From Mesorhizobium koreense (GTDB lineage Bacteria; Pseudomonadota; Alphaproteobacteria; Rhizobiales; Rhizobiaceae), in the NCBI RefSeq assembly GCF_031656215.1, contig NZ_CP134228.1:1240001-1304000 (forward strand): 64,000 nucleotides of DNA, given 5' to 3'. This document shows, one piece after another, positions 7,299-15,447 of the stretch. A program made the position numbers and the translations under genes. Below the pieces are notes generated by a model. The model ran no database searches. It was not told where the DNA came from and was given only the letters and a program-made list of their open reading frames with translations. Numbering within the stretch: the stretch's first letter is position 1; every line of letters begins with the position of its first letter.

Positions 7299-7520
7299 AT
7301 GCCATTCCGTTCGATAGCGCAGGACGGCGTCCTGACGCCGGACGATCTCGATTTTCTGCAGGGAGTTTACGAGGAGGCGGCGATCGGCATGGCCAACATC
7401 GATGACGTGATGATGCACGATGTCGTCAGCACGCTCATCATGCACTACCGCGCCGGTGAGAAGGATCGGAACGAACTGGTGGCAATCGCGATGCGCGATA
7501 TGCGTCGCGCCGCCGGCTGA
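7299..7520 (+). CDS. Conserved-looking hypothetical protein, 73 aa
   Basis: TTGGAGG lies 6 bases before the ATG at 7299, which fixes the start (MPFRSIAQDGVLTPDDLDFL). The TTG at 7287 is the ribosome binding site itself, not a start. The product is acidic and helical (QGVYEEAAIGMANIDDVMMH), with a C-terminal helix RNELVAIAMRDMRRAAG. It resembles short helical hypothetical proteins of rhizobia but no function is known. It has no membrane segment. Confidence 0.6.
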   Translation: MPFRSIAQDGVLTPDDLDFLQGVYEEAAIGMANIDDVMMHDVVSTLIMHYRAGEKDRNELVAIAMRDMRRAAG

Positions 7521-7521
7521 G

Positions 7522-7643
7522 CTATTCTCGGGGCCGATGCTCCCCGCATAACCAGCGCGTCTCCTTGCCGTGCGGCTCGCCAAAGCAACCCCACCGATTG
7601 CACCCCGTTACCCCTCTGGCAGCATCGGCGCGAGAGGTGGCAT
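7522..7643 (-). pseudogene. Frameshifted small Cys/His protein, second copy
   Basis: From the ATG at 7643 the frame reads MPPLAPMLPEG and then stops. Adding one base to the C4 run at 7611-7614 (G4 on the coding strand) restores VTGCNRWGCFGEPHGKETRW followed by LCGEHRPRE and a stop at 7522-7524. The restored product is a relative of the one at 1997-2136 (shared WGxFGEPxGKETRWxCGEH). The start lies 7 bp after the stop of the membrane protein at 7651-7824, so the two were probably co-transcribed. Confidence 0.5.
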
Positions 7644-7650
7644 GAAGCGG

Positions 7651-7824
7651 CTAGGGTACGCGAACACACGTCCCGACCACGCAGATTTGGGTGCCTCCGG
7701 TCCACCGATCGTATTTCAGGATGCTGTTGTCGGGACCAGGAGTCCTCTCATATCGAAACATCCACGCGCTAATAGCTACCGCCGCGGCTAAAACTCCGAC
7801 GACCGAAAGTTGGAAGCTCGACAT
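7651..7824 (-). CDS. Small membrane-anchored protein, 57 aa
   Basis: The product from the ATG at 7824 starts MSSFQLSVVGVLAAAVAISA, an N-terminal membrane helix, followed by a 35-residue tail with RYERTPGPDNSILKYDRW and a pair of Cys (TQICVVGTCVRVP) that could form a disulphide outside the membrane. GTGGAG 6 bases upstream supports this start; an ATG two codons earlier is also possible. No family is recognised. Confidence 0.5.
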   Translation of the reverse strand: MSSFQLSVVGVLAAAVAISAWMFRYERTPGPDNSILKYDRWTGGTQICVVGTCVRVP

Positions 7825-7883
7825 GCCCATCTCCACTGCGCCCGCCATGGAGTTTCGCGCAGGCGTTTGCCAAGGGCAAGACG

Positions 7884-8540
7884 CTAGAGTTTTGAATAGA
7901 GGTGCATTGCCAGAGTTGCAGCGCCCGCCGAAAGGTACATTTTGGGCTCGGGCGCGCGCCACCCATCGTTGCAGGTTAGGTTATAAATTTCGGAAAGTTT
8001 TGCCTCAATCACCGGTGAGTCCAATGTCGCTAGAGACTCATGAGCGAACGTGTTCCGTATTTCGCGAATAAGGTGAAGTGCGCACCTCTGATCTTTGTCG
8101 ATCAACTTGTGGCGGAAAGCTGCGTCGATCCGGCGAGCAAACTTACCTGGCGCGCTTACGCCGGTTGCCAAAAGGGCTCGCGCGAGCATGTGATCAAGTA
8201 CAGTCGTCCATAACACCACAGTACCGATTTCCGTTGGTAGCGCATTCTCGACGTTCGCCCTAGCCAATATCTCCTGGATTTCCGGCCAGTTTGGCAAAGA
8301 CTCCAAACTTACTTGTGGCCAAGATTCTACCTCGCTGTAGGAGACAGCACCGATAGGACCGAATTCACCATTTTTCGCCCTTTCAAATATTTCCCGTCCG
8401 TGAGGTTCGATATCGTTGGCGTCAGCGACAAAAGGAACTTCTTCGCCGGGGAGGTTGTCGAAACGTACCATACAGTGAATCTGCGTTGGATTTAGCCACC
8501 TAGGGTTAGCGACCGACGAATACGTTATGGGTGAGCGCAT
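7884..8540 (-). CDS. Phage-type N-terminal module joined to an MltR/HEPN-like helical domain, 218 aa
   Basis: I start the protein at the ATG at 8540 (MRSPITYSSVANPRWLNPTQ). Residues about 10-65, including DANDIEPHGREIFERAKNGE and FGPIGAV, resemble a short module of rhizobial prophage tail proteins. Residues about 100-195 are helical with TVLDHMLARALLATG and LIREIRNTFAHES, the layout of MltR/DUF4145-type domains in which RxxxxH-like residues (here RNTFAH) recall HEPN folds. The combination is unusual. The function could be regulatory or a host-defence/anti-defence role; both are guesses. The start could be further upstream at 8624. Confidence 0.5.
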   Translation of the reverse strand: MRSPITYSSVANPRWLNPTQIHCMVRFDNLPGEEVPFVADANDIEPHGREIFERAKNGEFGPIGAVSYSEVESWPQVSLESLPNWPEIQEILARANVENALPTEIGTVVLWTTVLDHMLARALLATGVSAPGKFARRIDAAFRHKLIDKDQRCALHLIREIRNTFAHESLATLDSPVIEAKLSEIYNLTCNDGWRAPEPKMYLSAGAATLAMHLYSKL

Positions 8541-8707
8541 GGTGCCGTCTTTGAAGTAATCTAGCCGTACAACAGCAAACCAAAGATGGTGCTTCGCTAC
8601 AAGCGATGCCGATGACGTGTACATGTGGAAGAGCGTCAGGGCGGGGGCTCTCTCGGAAAGGTGTAGCCTCCGTGGGCTCGGCAATGAGCCGTGGCAGTTC
8701 AAGCAAC

Positions 8708-10672
8708 TCAGCTCCTTTTAACGCTCGCCCCGTAGGCTTCGCGTGCAAGCTCATGTGCGCTGCTGGGTGGATAATAGCCTGCTTTCCGGCCCTTTGCGCC
8801 ATCCAGGCAACTGAGTTCGCCGTTTCGAACGGCGTCTGCAAGCCAATCGTTCACTTCGTTTTTCGATGGGCGGCGCCCTATCGCTTCCTCGACCTTTTTG
8901 AACACCGTGTCGGAGTGGCGCCTGCTTCGATTGAGCGGCACGTTCGCCTTCGCGCATGCTATGGCTTCCCTCACCACAGCCTGTCGGGCTTCTTCCAGCT
9001 TTCCATCATCCGGCAGCGCCGCGACGGGCATCAAAGCGCCTTCATGATAGCGTAGCCTAAGCGGGTCGACGGGGGCGCCGTGGTTGCGCTTCACTACGCT
9101 TAGCTCGTATGTGTCGGGAACGTCCTTGACCGCGCTGAGCGCCAGCCGCCGCCGTGGTGCATTCTGCCAGGCGACCGACCAGCCATCCATGCTCTTGCGC
9201 TCACTACCGGCCTGTGACGGGTGCCATGGAATGACGAGGGTGCAGTTGCCCCGATCGCACACGCTTTGCAGCACCACTTTGATGAAGAAGTTGACGCTGT
9301 CCTCATCGATCTTTGCGTGGCCGGCGAAGCGAACAAAGTCATAGGCGCTGTCGAGCACCACGACCTTATGCCCCGGAATTGCGTTGAGGCGCTCCAGCAG
9401 CTCGAAATAGAACGGGCGTGCTTCCACACCGCCGCTTTCCTTCATGACCACAAGCGCCGTATCCACGCCCCGGCAGATGACGAACTGCCCCTGTGTGGGC
9501 TTCTGAAGCTTCAGTGCACCGCAAATCGCCTGGGTGCGCCGCGCAATCTCGTTCGCGTCGTCCTCCGCCGAACAGTAAAGCAGCGGTGCTTTCTGCGGCG
9601 TCAGGCTACCGGCCGGGGCGCCCGGCACGTTGGCGCCCGCGTTGAGGCACAGCCCCCATTGCAGCGCGAGACGGGATTTATTGACGCCGCCTGGGCCCGC
9701 GATGAAGTTGGGAATGCCGCGCTCTATCCAGCCGGGCACAAGCTCTTCGACCGGAGCAACCGGGCGGCCAAGCAACTCGGCAACGCTGTATTCCTCATGC
9801 GCCCTGATGTTCGGGCTGAAAAGATCGGCGTCCGACATGGCCGGCGTCGTTTCCGGCGACTGGCGAAGGGCGTGGAAGGCGTCGACGCCCCAGCGCTTGA
9901 GATAGTCGTCAAGGCCCTGCTTGGCGCCGTCAGGGGCGGCCGGCAGGCGCATGTGGTACACATCGGCGCCGTGCTGCTTCAGGGCCGCCGCCAGCCCGTC
10001 GAATGCTTGCCCGACACGCGGCTTGGTCGCTATGTCGGAGTCGAACGCCACGTAAACCAGCCGGCCGCGCCACTCGATACCGGCAAGGTCAGGGTGCAGC
10101 TCTCTCTCGCCTTTGCGGTGCCAGCAATCCACGCCCGTCAGCGAAATCACCTGAAGACCATGCTCAGCGCCCGCGAGCGCGCGAGTCTCGCCTTCGCTGA
10201 TAATGAGGCCGTAGCTCGGATCGGCCGCTATTTCCGGCCATGGTGCTTCAGGGTGCCGAACGAAGTAAACATGGACGCCGCTGTCCCTGGGCTGGTTGAA
10301 TCGCCTTTCGTGGAGGGCGGGTGCATCGCCGCCGAGATAGCGGACGCGATGGAAAGGGTGCCCGTGGTCGGCAATCATGTGGTCGGCGGTGCCGGGCTTG
10401 TAAAACCACCATACCAGCGCCGGCTCACGTCGATGCGAGCGGTCTATGCGGCTGGCATCGGCAACAACCTCACCGCCAGCAGCAAGGAAAGCCTCCAGGG
10501 TGGCGCCGCGTGCTTCAAGATAGTCGGAGGCGAGCCGCATGTAATCCGGCTCAGCGACGGCCTGCGCCCAGCCCTGCGGGACGGGCGTGAAAAAGGCGCC
10601 AGAGGTAGGGGTGGCTTCACTCGCGTCGGCATAGAGAACGCTGCCTGTGGGGGCTGTTGAATCTTCTGTCAC
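8708..10672 (-). CDS. Primase-helicase-like protein (DUF3854 + RepA-type ATPase), 654 aa
   Basis: The N-terminal half (about residues 40-270) matches the DUF3854/Toprim-like region of phage and plasmid primases, with LIISEGETRALAGAEHGLQV and a later VYVAFDSDI as the likely metal-binding Toprim signatures. The C-terminal half (about 290-520) is a RepA/RecA-type ATPase: the P-loop reads AGPGGVNKSRLALQW, with Asn where Gly is normal before Lys-Ser, and Walker B is KVVVLDSAYD. It likely primes and unwinds element DNA. The start is GTG at 10672 after GAGGGCGAAG. It follows a 242-aa gene after 24 bp, probably in one operon. Confidence 0.8.
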   Translation of the reverse strand: MTEDSTAPTGSVLYADASEATPTSGAFFTPVPQGWAQAVAEPDYMRLASDYLEARGATLEAFLAAGGEVVADASRIDRSHRREPALVWWFYKPGTADHMIADHGHPFHRVRYLGGDAPALHERRFNQPRDSGVHVYFVRHPEAPWPEIAADPSYGLIISEGETRALAGAEHGLQVISLTGVDCWHRKGERELHPDLAGIEWRGRLVYVAFDSDIATKPRVGQAFDGLAAALKQHGADVYHMRLPAAPDGAKQGLDDYLKRWGVDAFHALRQSPETTPAMSDADLFSPNIRAHEEYSVAELLGRPVAPVEELVPGWIERGIPNFIAGPGGVNKSRLALQWGLCLNAGANVPGAPAGSLTPQKAPLLYCSAEDDANEIARRTQAICGALKLQKPTQGQFVICRGVDTALVVMKESGGVEARPFYFELLERLNAIPGHKVVVLDSAYDFVRFAGHAKIDEDSVNFFIKVVLQSVCDRGNCTLVIPWHPSQAGSERKSMDGWSVAWQNAPRRRLALSAVKDVPDTYELSVVKRNHGAPVDPLRLRYHEGALMPVAALPDDGKLEEARQAVVREAIACAKANVPLNRSRRHSDTVFKKVEEAIGRRPSKNEVNDWLADAVRNGELSCLDGAKGRKAGYYPPSSAHELAREAYGASVKRS

Positions 10673-10696
10673 TTCGCCCTCGCATGGCGGCTTGCT

Positions 10697-11425
10697 CTAG
10701 GCGGCGCGTTGCTCGGATGTGCGGTCGCGAATGCGGCTCGACACTTCCGAAGCACACATGCCGCGCAAATCCGCCGCTCCCAGGAACCGGGCGAGCTTCG
10801 CGGCGGAGCCTTCCTGTGCACTCTCGATTTTCTCAGATAGAAGCCAGTCGCCTAGCCCACCGTGGGCCGTCATGCCGAAGCGGATGGTGTCTTTCACATC
10901 CGTTCTGGAAACGGGCAATCTATGACCGTCGATTGCCTGGAAGGCCATATCGGCGAGCCAACCCGGATCTTTTTCCAGCTCCGCCAGCGTGGTTTCGTAG
11001 GGCGCCCCGAGCGCCATGGAGGTTGCGATGGCAAGTTCCGCCGCTCCGGCAATGTACCCGACCACCAGAGGATAATCACCTCGGGCATCGTTGAGCGGAA
11101 AGCGGCGGCGATCGTTAGCCCACTGAAACAACATGCCGACAAGCTGACGCTGCGGTGTTTTTTCGTCATACGCGCGCGCGCCAATGAGCCGGTCGACACG
11201 AACCGCAAACCGCCCCAGCCGATCGGCTTTGGAGTAGTTATCGCCCCGCCCCAGCAACAGCTCTTCGATTCCAGCGCCTATCTTGATCAACTCGCGTTGT
11301 TCGACGCCGGAGTCGGCCCAAAGCTGCGCAAAGGCGAGCGGAAACGCGCCCCGGCGTATCGCCCGCCAAAGCCAAGTGCAGAAGTCGTGATCTTCGCGGG
11401 TTTTAATGAAAGGAAGGAGGTTCAT
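10697..11425 (-). CDS. Hypothetical protein, 242 aa
   Basis: The start is the ATG at 11425 (MNLLPFIKTREDHDFCTWLW); the frame is open upstream, but that part reads across low-quality sequence and overlaps the next gene. GGGAGATTGCCCG upstream gives a possible ribosome binding site. The product is soluble and mostly helical. The mid-part AGAAELAIATSMALGAPYET is alanine-rich. It is placed just before the primase-helicase, with which it is probably co-transcribed, so a replication or regulation role is possible. No family is recognised. Confidence 0.6.
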   Translation of the reverse strand: MNLLPFIKTREDHDFCTWLWRAIRRGAFPLAFAQLWADSGVEQRELIKIGAGIEELLLGRGDNYSKADRLGRFAVRVDRLIGARAYDEKTPQRQLVGMLFQWANDRRRFPLNDARGDYPLVVGYIAGAAELAIATSMALGAPYETTLAELEKDPGWLADMAFQAIDGHRLPVSRTDVKDTIRFGMTAHGGLGDWLLSEKIESAQEGSAAKLARFLGAADLRGMCASEVSSRIRDRTSEQRAA

Positions 11426-11559
11426 CGGGCAATCTCCCGTACGCTGCGCTCTAGAGTGCCGGCAGGCGGTGACGGAGCGTTCTAAGCTGCTCCGTGGTGG
11501 GGTGAATAGAAGTGTCGAAGCCTTTGAGCATGTACTCACTGCGTAAGAAGGTGTTGAAG

Positions 11560-12492
11560 TTACGTGGCATAGAGCCCGCCGATTATAAAGAAACCGCTCG
11601 CTAAACCGGTCAGGGAGTCTGCTTCCGCTGGATCTGCCGAATCTACCGAAGCAAAGGAGTAAGAGGACGAGAGCGGCACCGTTATTCCGACTAGGCCGGC
11701 TGTAGCCACCCCGAGCGCGGCCGTGGCAGTGCTGTCTGTTCGCGTCAGGCACTGGTAGTATTTCTGCCCGGCCGTGAGGCTGGCGGTGGAAAGGAGAGCC
11801 TTAACAATATCTTGCCCACCGCTAGAAGCTGCCACAAATGTTGCGGTTTCCGCGAGCAGTGTGCCAAGCGTGGAGCCGTCCGTCTCGAATACAGAGAGTT
11901 TATAGGAGGCTCCCGACACAAGGTTCGCGTTCGCCCAAAGGTATGAAAGCTGCATGTTCACGAGTGGGGCGTAAATTTGCCCCTTCGTCGCGTGGGCCGA
12001 GCCCGAGTAAGTGAATGTACAGGGTTGCTGCCACGCTCCAAGTCCTCCACCCCCGCCGCCTCCACCTGCGGGCGTACTATACGCCCCGGTGCCATCGAGA
12101 TATTTGGTCGCGTCGTTCGGTAGTTTCGGCGCAAAACCGTGCCGGCTGGTGCTGACGTTGTTCGTGAGCACGTCCGACAGGTCCATCTCGGACTCGTCAA
12201 TCGTCTGTTGCGGCGGCTCCGCCCATGTGCCGTCAGCGCGCAGGAATTTCGACGTACCGGTAACAGCTGTGCCTGCCTCCCATACTGCCGAACCTCGGCG
12301 GAGCATGGCACCGGCACCGTCGCTGATCAGGTCGAGTACTGCCGACACCTTGGCGGCCGTAGAGAGGTTCGGGATGGTGTCGTTGGTGCGCGTCTGATGG
12401 TCAAATTTGCGCATGAATTCCACAGTTGGACGGCCTTGCGCATCCACGATTGGAATATTCCAGTTAAGAGGAGATTGGCGGGGCAATGTCAC
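11560..12492 (-). CDS. Phage tail-fibre-like structural protein, 310 aa
   Basis: The N-terminus (MTLPRQSPLNWNIPIVDAQG, then RPTVEFMRKFDHQTRTND) and the repeated TGTSKFLRADGTWAEPP-type segment are typical of phage tail fibre or baseplate-distal proteins. A glycine run (GGGGGGGG) separates the N-terminal region from a C-terminal beta-rich domain of about 150 residues rich in Ser, Thr and Ala that could bind a cell surface. The start is GTG at 12492, which overlaps the stop of the upstream 54-aa gene as GTGA, so the two are translationally coupled. Assigned by composition and motif. Confidence 0.7.
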   Translation of the reverse strand: MTLPRQSPLNWNIPIVDAQGRPTVEFMRKFDHQTRTNDTIPNLSTAAKVSAVLDLISDGAGAMLRRGSAVWEAGTAVTGTSKFLRADGTWAEPPQQTIDESEMDLSDVLTNNVSTSRHGFAPKLPNDATKYLDGTGAYSTPAGGGGGGGGLGAWQQPCTFTYSGSAHATKGQIYAPLVNMQLSYLWANANLVSGASYKLSVFETDGSTLGTLLAETATFVAASSGGQDIVKALLSTASLTAGQKYYQCLTRTDSTATAALGVATAGLVGITVPLSSSYSFASVDSADPAEADSLTGLASGFFIIGGLYAT

Positions 12493-12653
12493 TGCTGAGA
12501 ATCCTCCCTCTTCGCCGGCACCTGTTCCGGTGCGTAGGCCACTAGGGCGACGATTTGGTTGATCCGAGTCGTCGGCTGAGCCGCATGGGCGCGTGAGGCG
12601 GAGGCGTCGTGGATGCGCCCGCTGGGCTGATCTACTTGTGTTGCATGACTCAT
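12489..12653 (-). CDS. Small phage protein, 54 aa
   Basis: An ATG at 12653 lies 2 bp after the stop of the LamG protein (12656), and the stop codon at 12489-12491 overlaps the GTG start of the tail-fibre gene. The product starts MSHATQVDQPSGRIHDASAS and ends with QIVALVAYAPEQVPAKREDS plus QQ. Tight coupling on both sides argues that it is real. It may be a small virion or chaperone protein; no family is recognised. Confidence 0.55.
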   Translation of the reverse strand: MSHATQVDQPSGRIHDASASRAHAAQPTTRINQIVALVAYAPEQVPAKREDSQQ

Positions 12654-12655
12654 GG

Positions 12656-14854
12656 TTACGCTGTCCTGTTTAGTCGGATTTTACCCAGCAGAATCGAGGT
12701 CGGAGACAGCGCGGCGGACGTATCGGGGTCCGTTTCGAACGTGTCGAAGGTCACCGAAGGCGTCGTGGTGATAGGCCGCTCCGTGCCCAGCGACACGCCG
12801 TCATCGGCGCCCACGAATGACATCTGAGTACTGGCCGACCCGGCGTCGGTTTTCCACTGACGGGCGGCGATCGTGATGCTGTCCACCACGGAGGTATTCG
12901 AGGGCATCCGGTCGAGCGAGAACTGCGAGTATCCGGGGATATCTTCGCCGCCGCTCAGCGTGGTGCCGCCCCATGAGCCGTTGGCGGCGGTCGTGCTCGA
13001 CGCGATCGAGTTGCCGGCCGTGCCCGCCGTAAGCGCCGTCACCAGCATCTGGTTTGTCGGCTCTAGCGCAGCGGGGACATCGGCATTGGCGAGCGTGCCG
13101 GTGCCGTAGACCGTACCTTCACCGGCACCGGCCGTGATCGCCGCGCTAAGGTTATTCATCGTCGCCTGGACGCTGGCGCCGATGGCGACATCGTAGGCGG
13201 CGGAAACGGTCGCGACGAACTTGTAAACCGCCGCCGTGGTGCCGTCCTTGGTGCCTACCGTAACCGTGTCGTTGGCCGTGGGGACAGCCGAAAGGGTGAA
13301 AAGCCCGGTTGCGGGTATGAGAGCCGCTTCAATGAAGTTGTCATCCAGCGGCGTCGCCTGGTCGATCGTCTGGAAATCGTGCTCGCCATCGTCGGGGGTG
13401 ATCGCCGCCGCGTCGTCGTGCGCCACCAGCGCGATTGCGTTCGGGCCATCGTCGGCAATGACGCCGTTATCCCAGCTCGACAGCCAAACGACGCTGCCCC
13501 ACTGCGAATCGTCGGCATTGCGCGGAAAGCCTTCCGTGGGCGGGGTGAAGTTCGCCGTGTAGCGTGCAAAGCCGCCTGTCAGCCGGAACTCATCCACCCA
13601 GCCCTGGAGGGTCGTGTCAGCGACGACACTGGAACCGTTCGTCTGGCCGCCGAGACACGGCAGCTCCGTGCCGGCGTAGTACGTGTTCGCATCCGCCTGC
13701 GCCTCGCCCTGCTGCACGCCGTCGATGAACAGCAGCAGCTCATCGGAGGAGCGCACCAGCGCGACATGGTACCAGTGCCCGATCGCGGGCGTCCAAGCCC
13801 ACTTCAGCACTTCCGAAACCGTGCCGTTCTGCCCGTCCGTCGAAATGCGGAATACCAGCAACCCGTTTTCGAGGTCGGGGCCGCCGAGATAGAGCTGGTA
13901 GCTCCGTGCGTTGTTCGTCTCATCCCATTTGCCGAACAGCACCGCCTTATCGCTGCCCGTGGGGAGCGACTGGAAGCGGAATTGCCCTTCAATGGTAAAG
14001 TCGTCGGATCCAAGGTCGGTTGCCGTGGTGCCGGGGCCGGTGACGGCCTTGGTGACGGCCGAGCCGCCCAAGTCGTTCACCGACAGGTCGAGAATGCCGA
14101 CGCCGAAGCGATGCAGCGGCTGCGCTGCCCAGCCGGTGTGATCGGCGTCGTCCTTGTTGACGAAAAGAGTCGCCACCTTGCGGTCGCCCACGGGGAAGGT
14201 GGAATCGCCGGTACGCACGATCAAGTGACCAATGTAGCCGCGCCCCCCGTTCGAGATAGATCCGCCCGTTGCAGCCATTTGAAACTGCGCAATGTCCTGG
14301 GTATCCGAGAACGTGAGGCTGCTGGCGTCGATGACCTTCGTGCCGTTCACATAGAGAACACACACGCCAGTATTCGCGTCGAGCTTGCATTCGATGTGCG
14401 CGGCCGTCTCCGCGACGATGACGGGGCCGCTGGTCGCCGCAAGCAAGCTGTCCGAGTTGTCCACCAGCTTCAGCGCGCCGGTCGTCTCCAATACCAGCTT
14501 GGCGAGACGGTTATTGCCGGAATCGCACACGGCGAGGATAAAGGTGCCGCTATCTGCAACAGTGGGCAGCGTCGAACACGCGTAGTAAAACGAGAAAATC
14601 GCCGTGCTTTGTGCCGTGGGCAGCACGCGGCGCATGGCGTTCTTGTTCACGTTCGTGGAGCCGAAAAGGTATTCCACGTAAAGGTCGGGATTCTTGATAT
14701 CCCAGGGCAGAGTCTTGACTGCCCGGCTCGCTTCGATAATGCCTCCGTCGAACGCCGCCCACACACCGGCGAGCATTGCGAGTCCGATCGGTTTAGTTGA
14801 ATCGAACGTGCCGGTGCCGTAGGCGCTGAAACCTTCAACAATCACGTTGCTCAT
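12656..14854 (-). CDS. LamG-domain phage structural protein, 732 aa
   Basis: The protein has no signal peptide. Residues about 60-230 form one beta-rich concanavalin-like region and about 255-440 a second that reads as LamG: FTIEGQFRFQSLPTGSDKAV, then GHWYHVALVRSSDELLLFID and the VDEFRLTGG end motif. The C-terminal 250 residues are low-complexity Ser/Thr/Ala/Gly-rich. LamG-like domains in phage tails bind carbohydrate on the host surface. GAGGCAGCGAC precedes the ATG at 14854. It heads the tail-protein operon 12656-11560. Confidence 0.75.
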   Translation of the reverse strand: MSNVIVEGFSAYGTGTFDSTKPIGLAMLAGVWAAFDGGIIEASRAVKTLPWDIKNPDLYVEYLFGSTNVNKNAMRRVLPTAQSTAIFSFYYACSTLPTVADSGTFILAVCDSGNNRLAKLVLETTGALKLVDNSDSLLAATSGPVIVAETAAHIECKLDANTGVCVLYVNGTKVIDASSLTFSDTQDIAQFQMAATGGSISNGGRGYIGHLIVRTGDSTFPVGDRKVATLFVNKDDADHTGWAAQPLHRFGVGILDLSVNDLGGSAVTKAVTGPGTTATDLGSDDFTIEGQFRFQSLPTGSDKAVLFGKWDETNNARSYQLYLGGPDLENGLLVFRISTDGQNGTVSEVLKWAWTPAIGHWYHVALVRSSDELLLFIDGVQQGEAQADANTYYAGTELPCLGGQTNGSSVVADTTLQGWVDEFRLTGGFARYTANFTPPTEGFPRNADDSQWGSVVWLSSWDNGVIADDGPNAIALVAHDDAAAITPDDGEHDFQTIDQATPLDDNFIEAALIPATGLFTLSAVPTANDTVTVGTKDGTTAAVYKFVATVSAAYDVAIGASVQATMNNLSAAITAGAGEGTVYGTGTLANADVPAALEPTNQMLVTALTAGTAGNSIASSTTAANGSWGGTTLSGGEDIPGYSQFSLDRMPSNTSVVDSITIAARQWKTDAGSASTQMSFVGADDGVSLGTERPITTTPSVTFDTFETDPDTSAALSPTSILLGKIRLNRTA

Positions 14855-14924
14855 GTCGCTGCCTCATTCCAGGTGACGAGCCTCCGCAGCTCATCGAGAT
14901 TACGTTACGGTTCGCGCGGCCGGG

Positions 14925-15197
14925 TCAGGAGGCGCCTACCCCTGCCGGGTGGGCGACGGGCTGCTGAGGGGGAGTGTCTGAAGCAAGGAACGGCGTCGGA
15001 GCCGGCGTGGAGTGCGCCTGCGGAATGCGACCGTTTTCCAAGATTTCGATCGCGACACGACGCGGAATGAAGTAGCGACGCCCGATCCGGGCCGCTGGGA
15101 TAGTGTTGTCGCGAATTGCGCAGTCGACCGTGTGCCGGCCACATCCCAGCGCTTTGGCAAATTCCACCGGGCTGAGCGGTCGATCGGGAAGGGTCAT
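14925..15197 (-). CDS. Excisionase-like helix-turn-helix protein, 90 aa
   Basis: Residues 5-55 read LSPVEFAKALGCGRHTVDCA followed by IRDNTIPAARIGRRYFIPR, the MerR/excisionase-type winged helix that recognises DNA sites and bends them for integrase. The C-terminal 35 residues are Pro/Ala-rich and probably flexible. Such proteins direct phage integrase towards excision or act as regulators. It is read away from the ribbon-helix-helix gene at 15448; the intergenic region holds inverted repeats and a consensus -35 box. An AlpA-like activator role is equally possible. Confidence 0.75.
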   Translation of the reverse strand: MTLPDRPLSPVEFAKALGCGRHTVDCAIRDNTIPAARIGRRYFIPRRVAIEILENGRIPQAHSTPAPTPFLASDTPPQQPVAHPAGVGAS

Positions 15198-15348
15198 GGT
15201 ACCTGCTCCTTAATAGTTATGTACTCGGCCGCTCACCCAAGTAGGAGCCGCCTCGCCTTATTCGTTAGCAGATAAAGTTAATATTGTAAACAGACATGAT
15301 TACGATATTGATAATGTACGGGTGTGCCGTTGACGGCTATTGGCTTCA

Positions 15349-15413
15349 TTGCATCTCGCCTTGATAGCAAATCAACAGATTTTGTTGACAAGATGCAACG
15401 AGTGTGATTAGGT
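15349..15413 (+). promoter_or_regulatory. Promoter with overlapping inverted repeats
   Basis: TTGACA at 15385-15390 is a perfect -35 element; TTAGGT at 15408-15413, 17 bases later, is a weak -10. Two inverted repeats overlap it: TTGCATCT (15349-15356) with AGATGCAA (15391-15398), and TCAACA (15372-15377) with TGTTGA (15383-15388). The site lies just upstream of the ribbon-helix-helix regulator, so autoregulation is likely. Confidence 0.55.
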
Positions 15414-15447
15414 GCGATCACTTTTTCGGGTGCAGAGAGGTCAGACC

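Noticed and set aside
9221-10660. 479-aa plus-strand frame opposite the primase-helicase
   Set aside because: It is the shadow of a GC-rich gene; the product shows no motif while the minus strand encodes DUF3854/RepA signatures.
13379-14800. 473-aa plus-strand frame
   Set aside because: It lies opposite the LamG protein, has no start signal and a biased composition.
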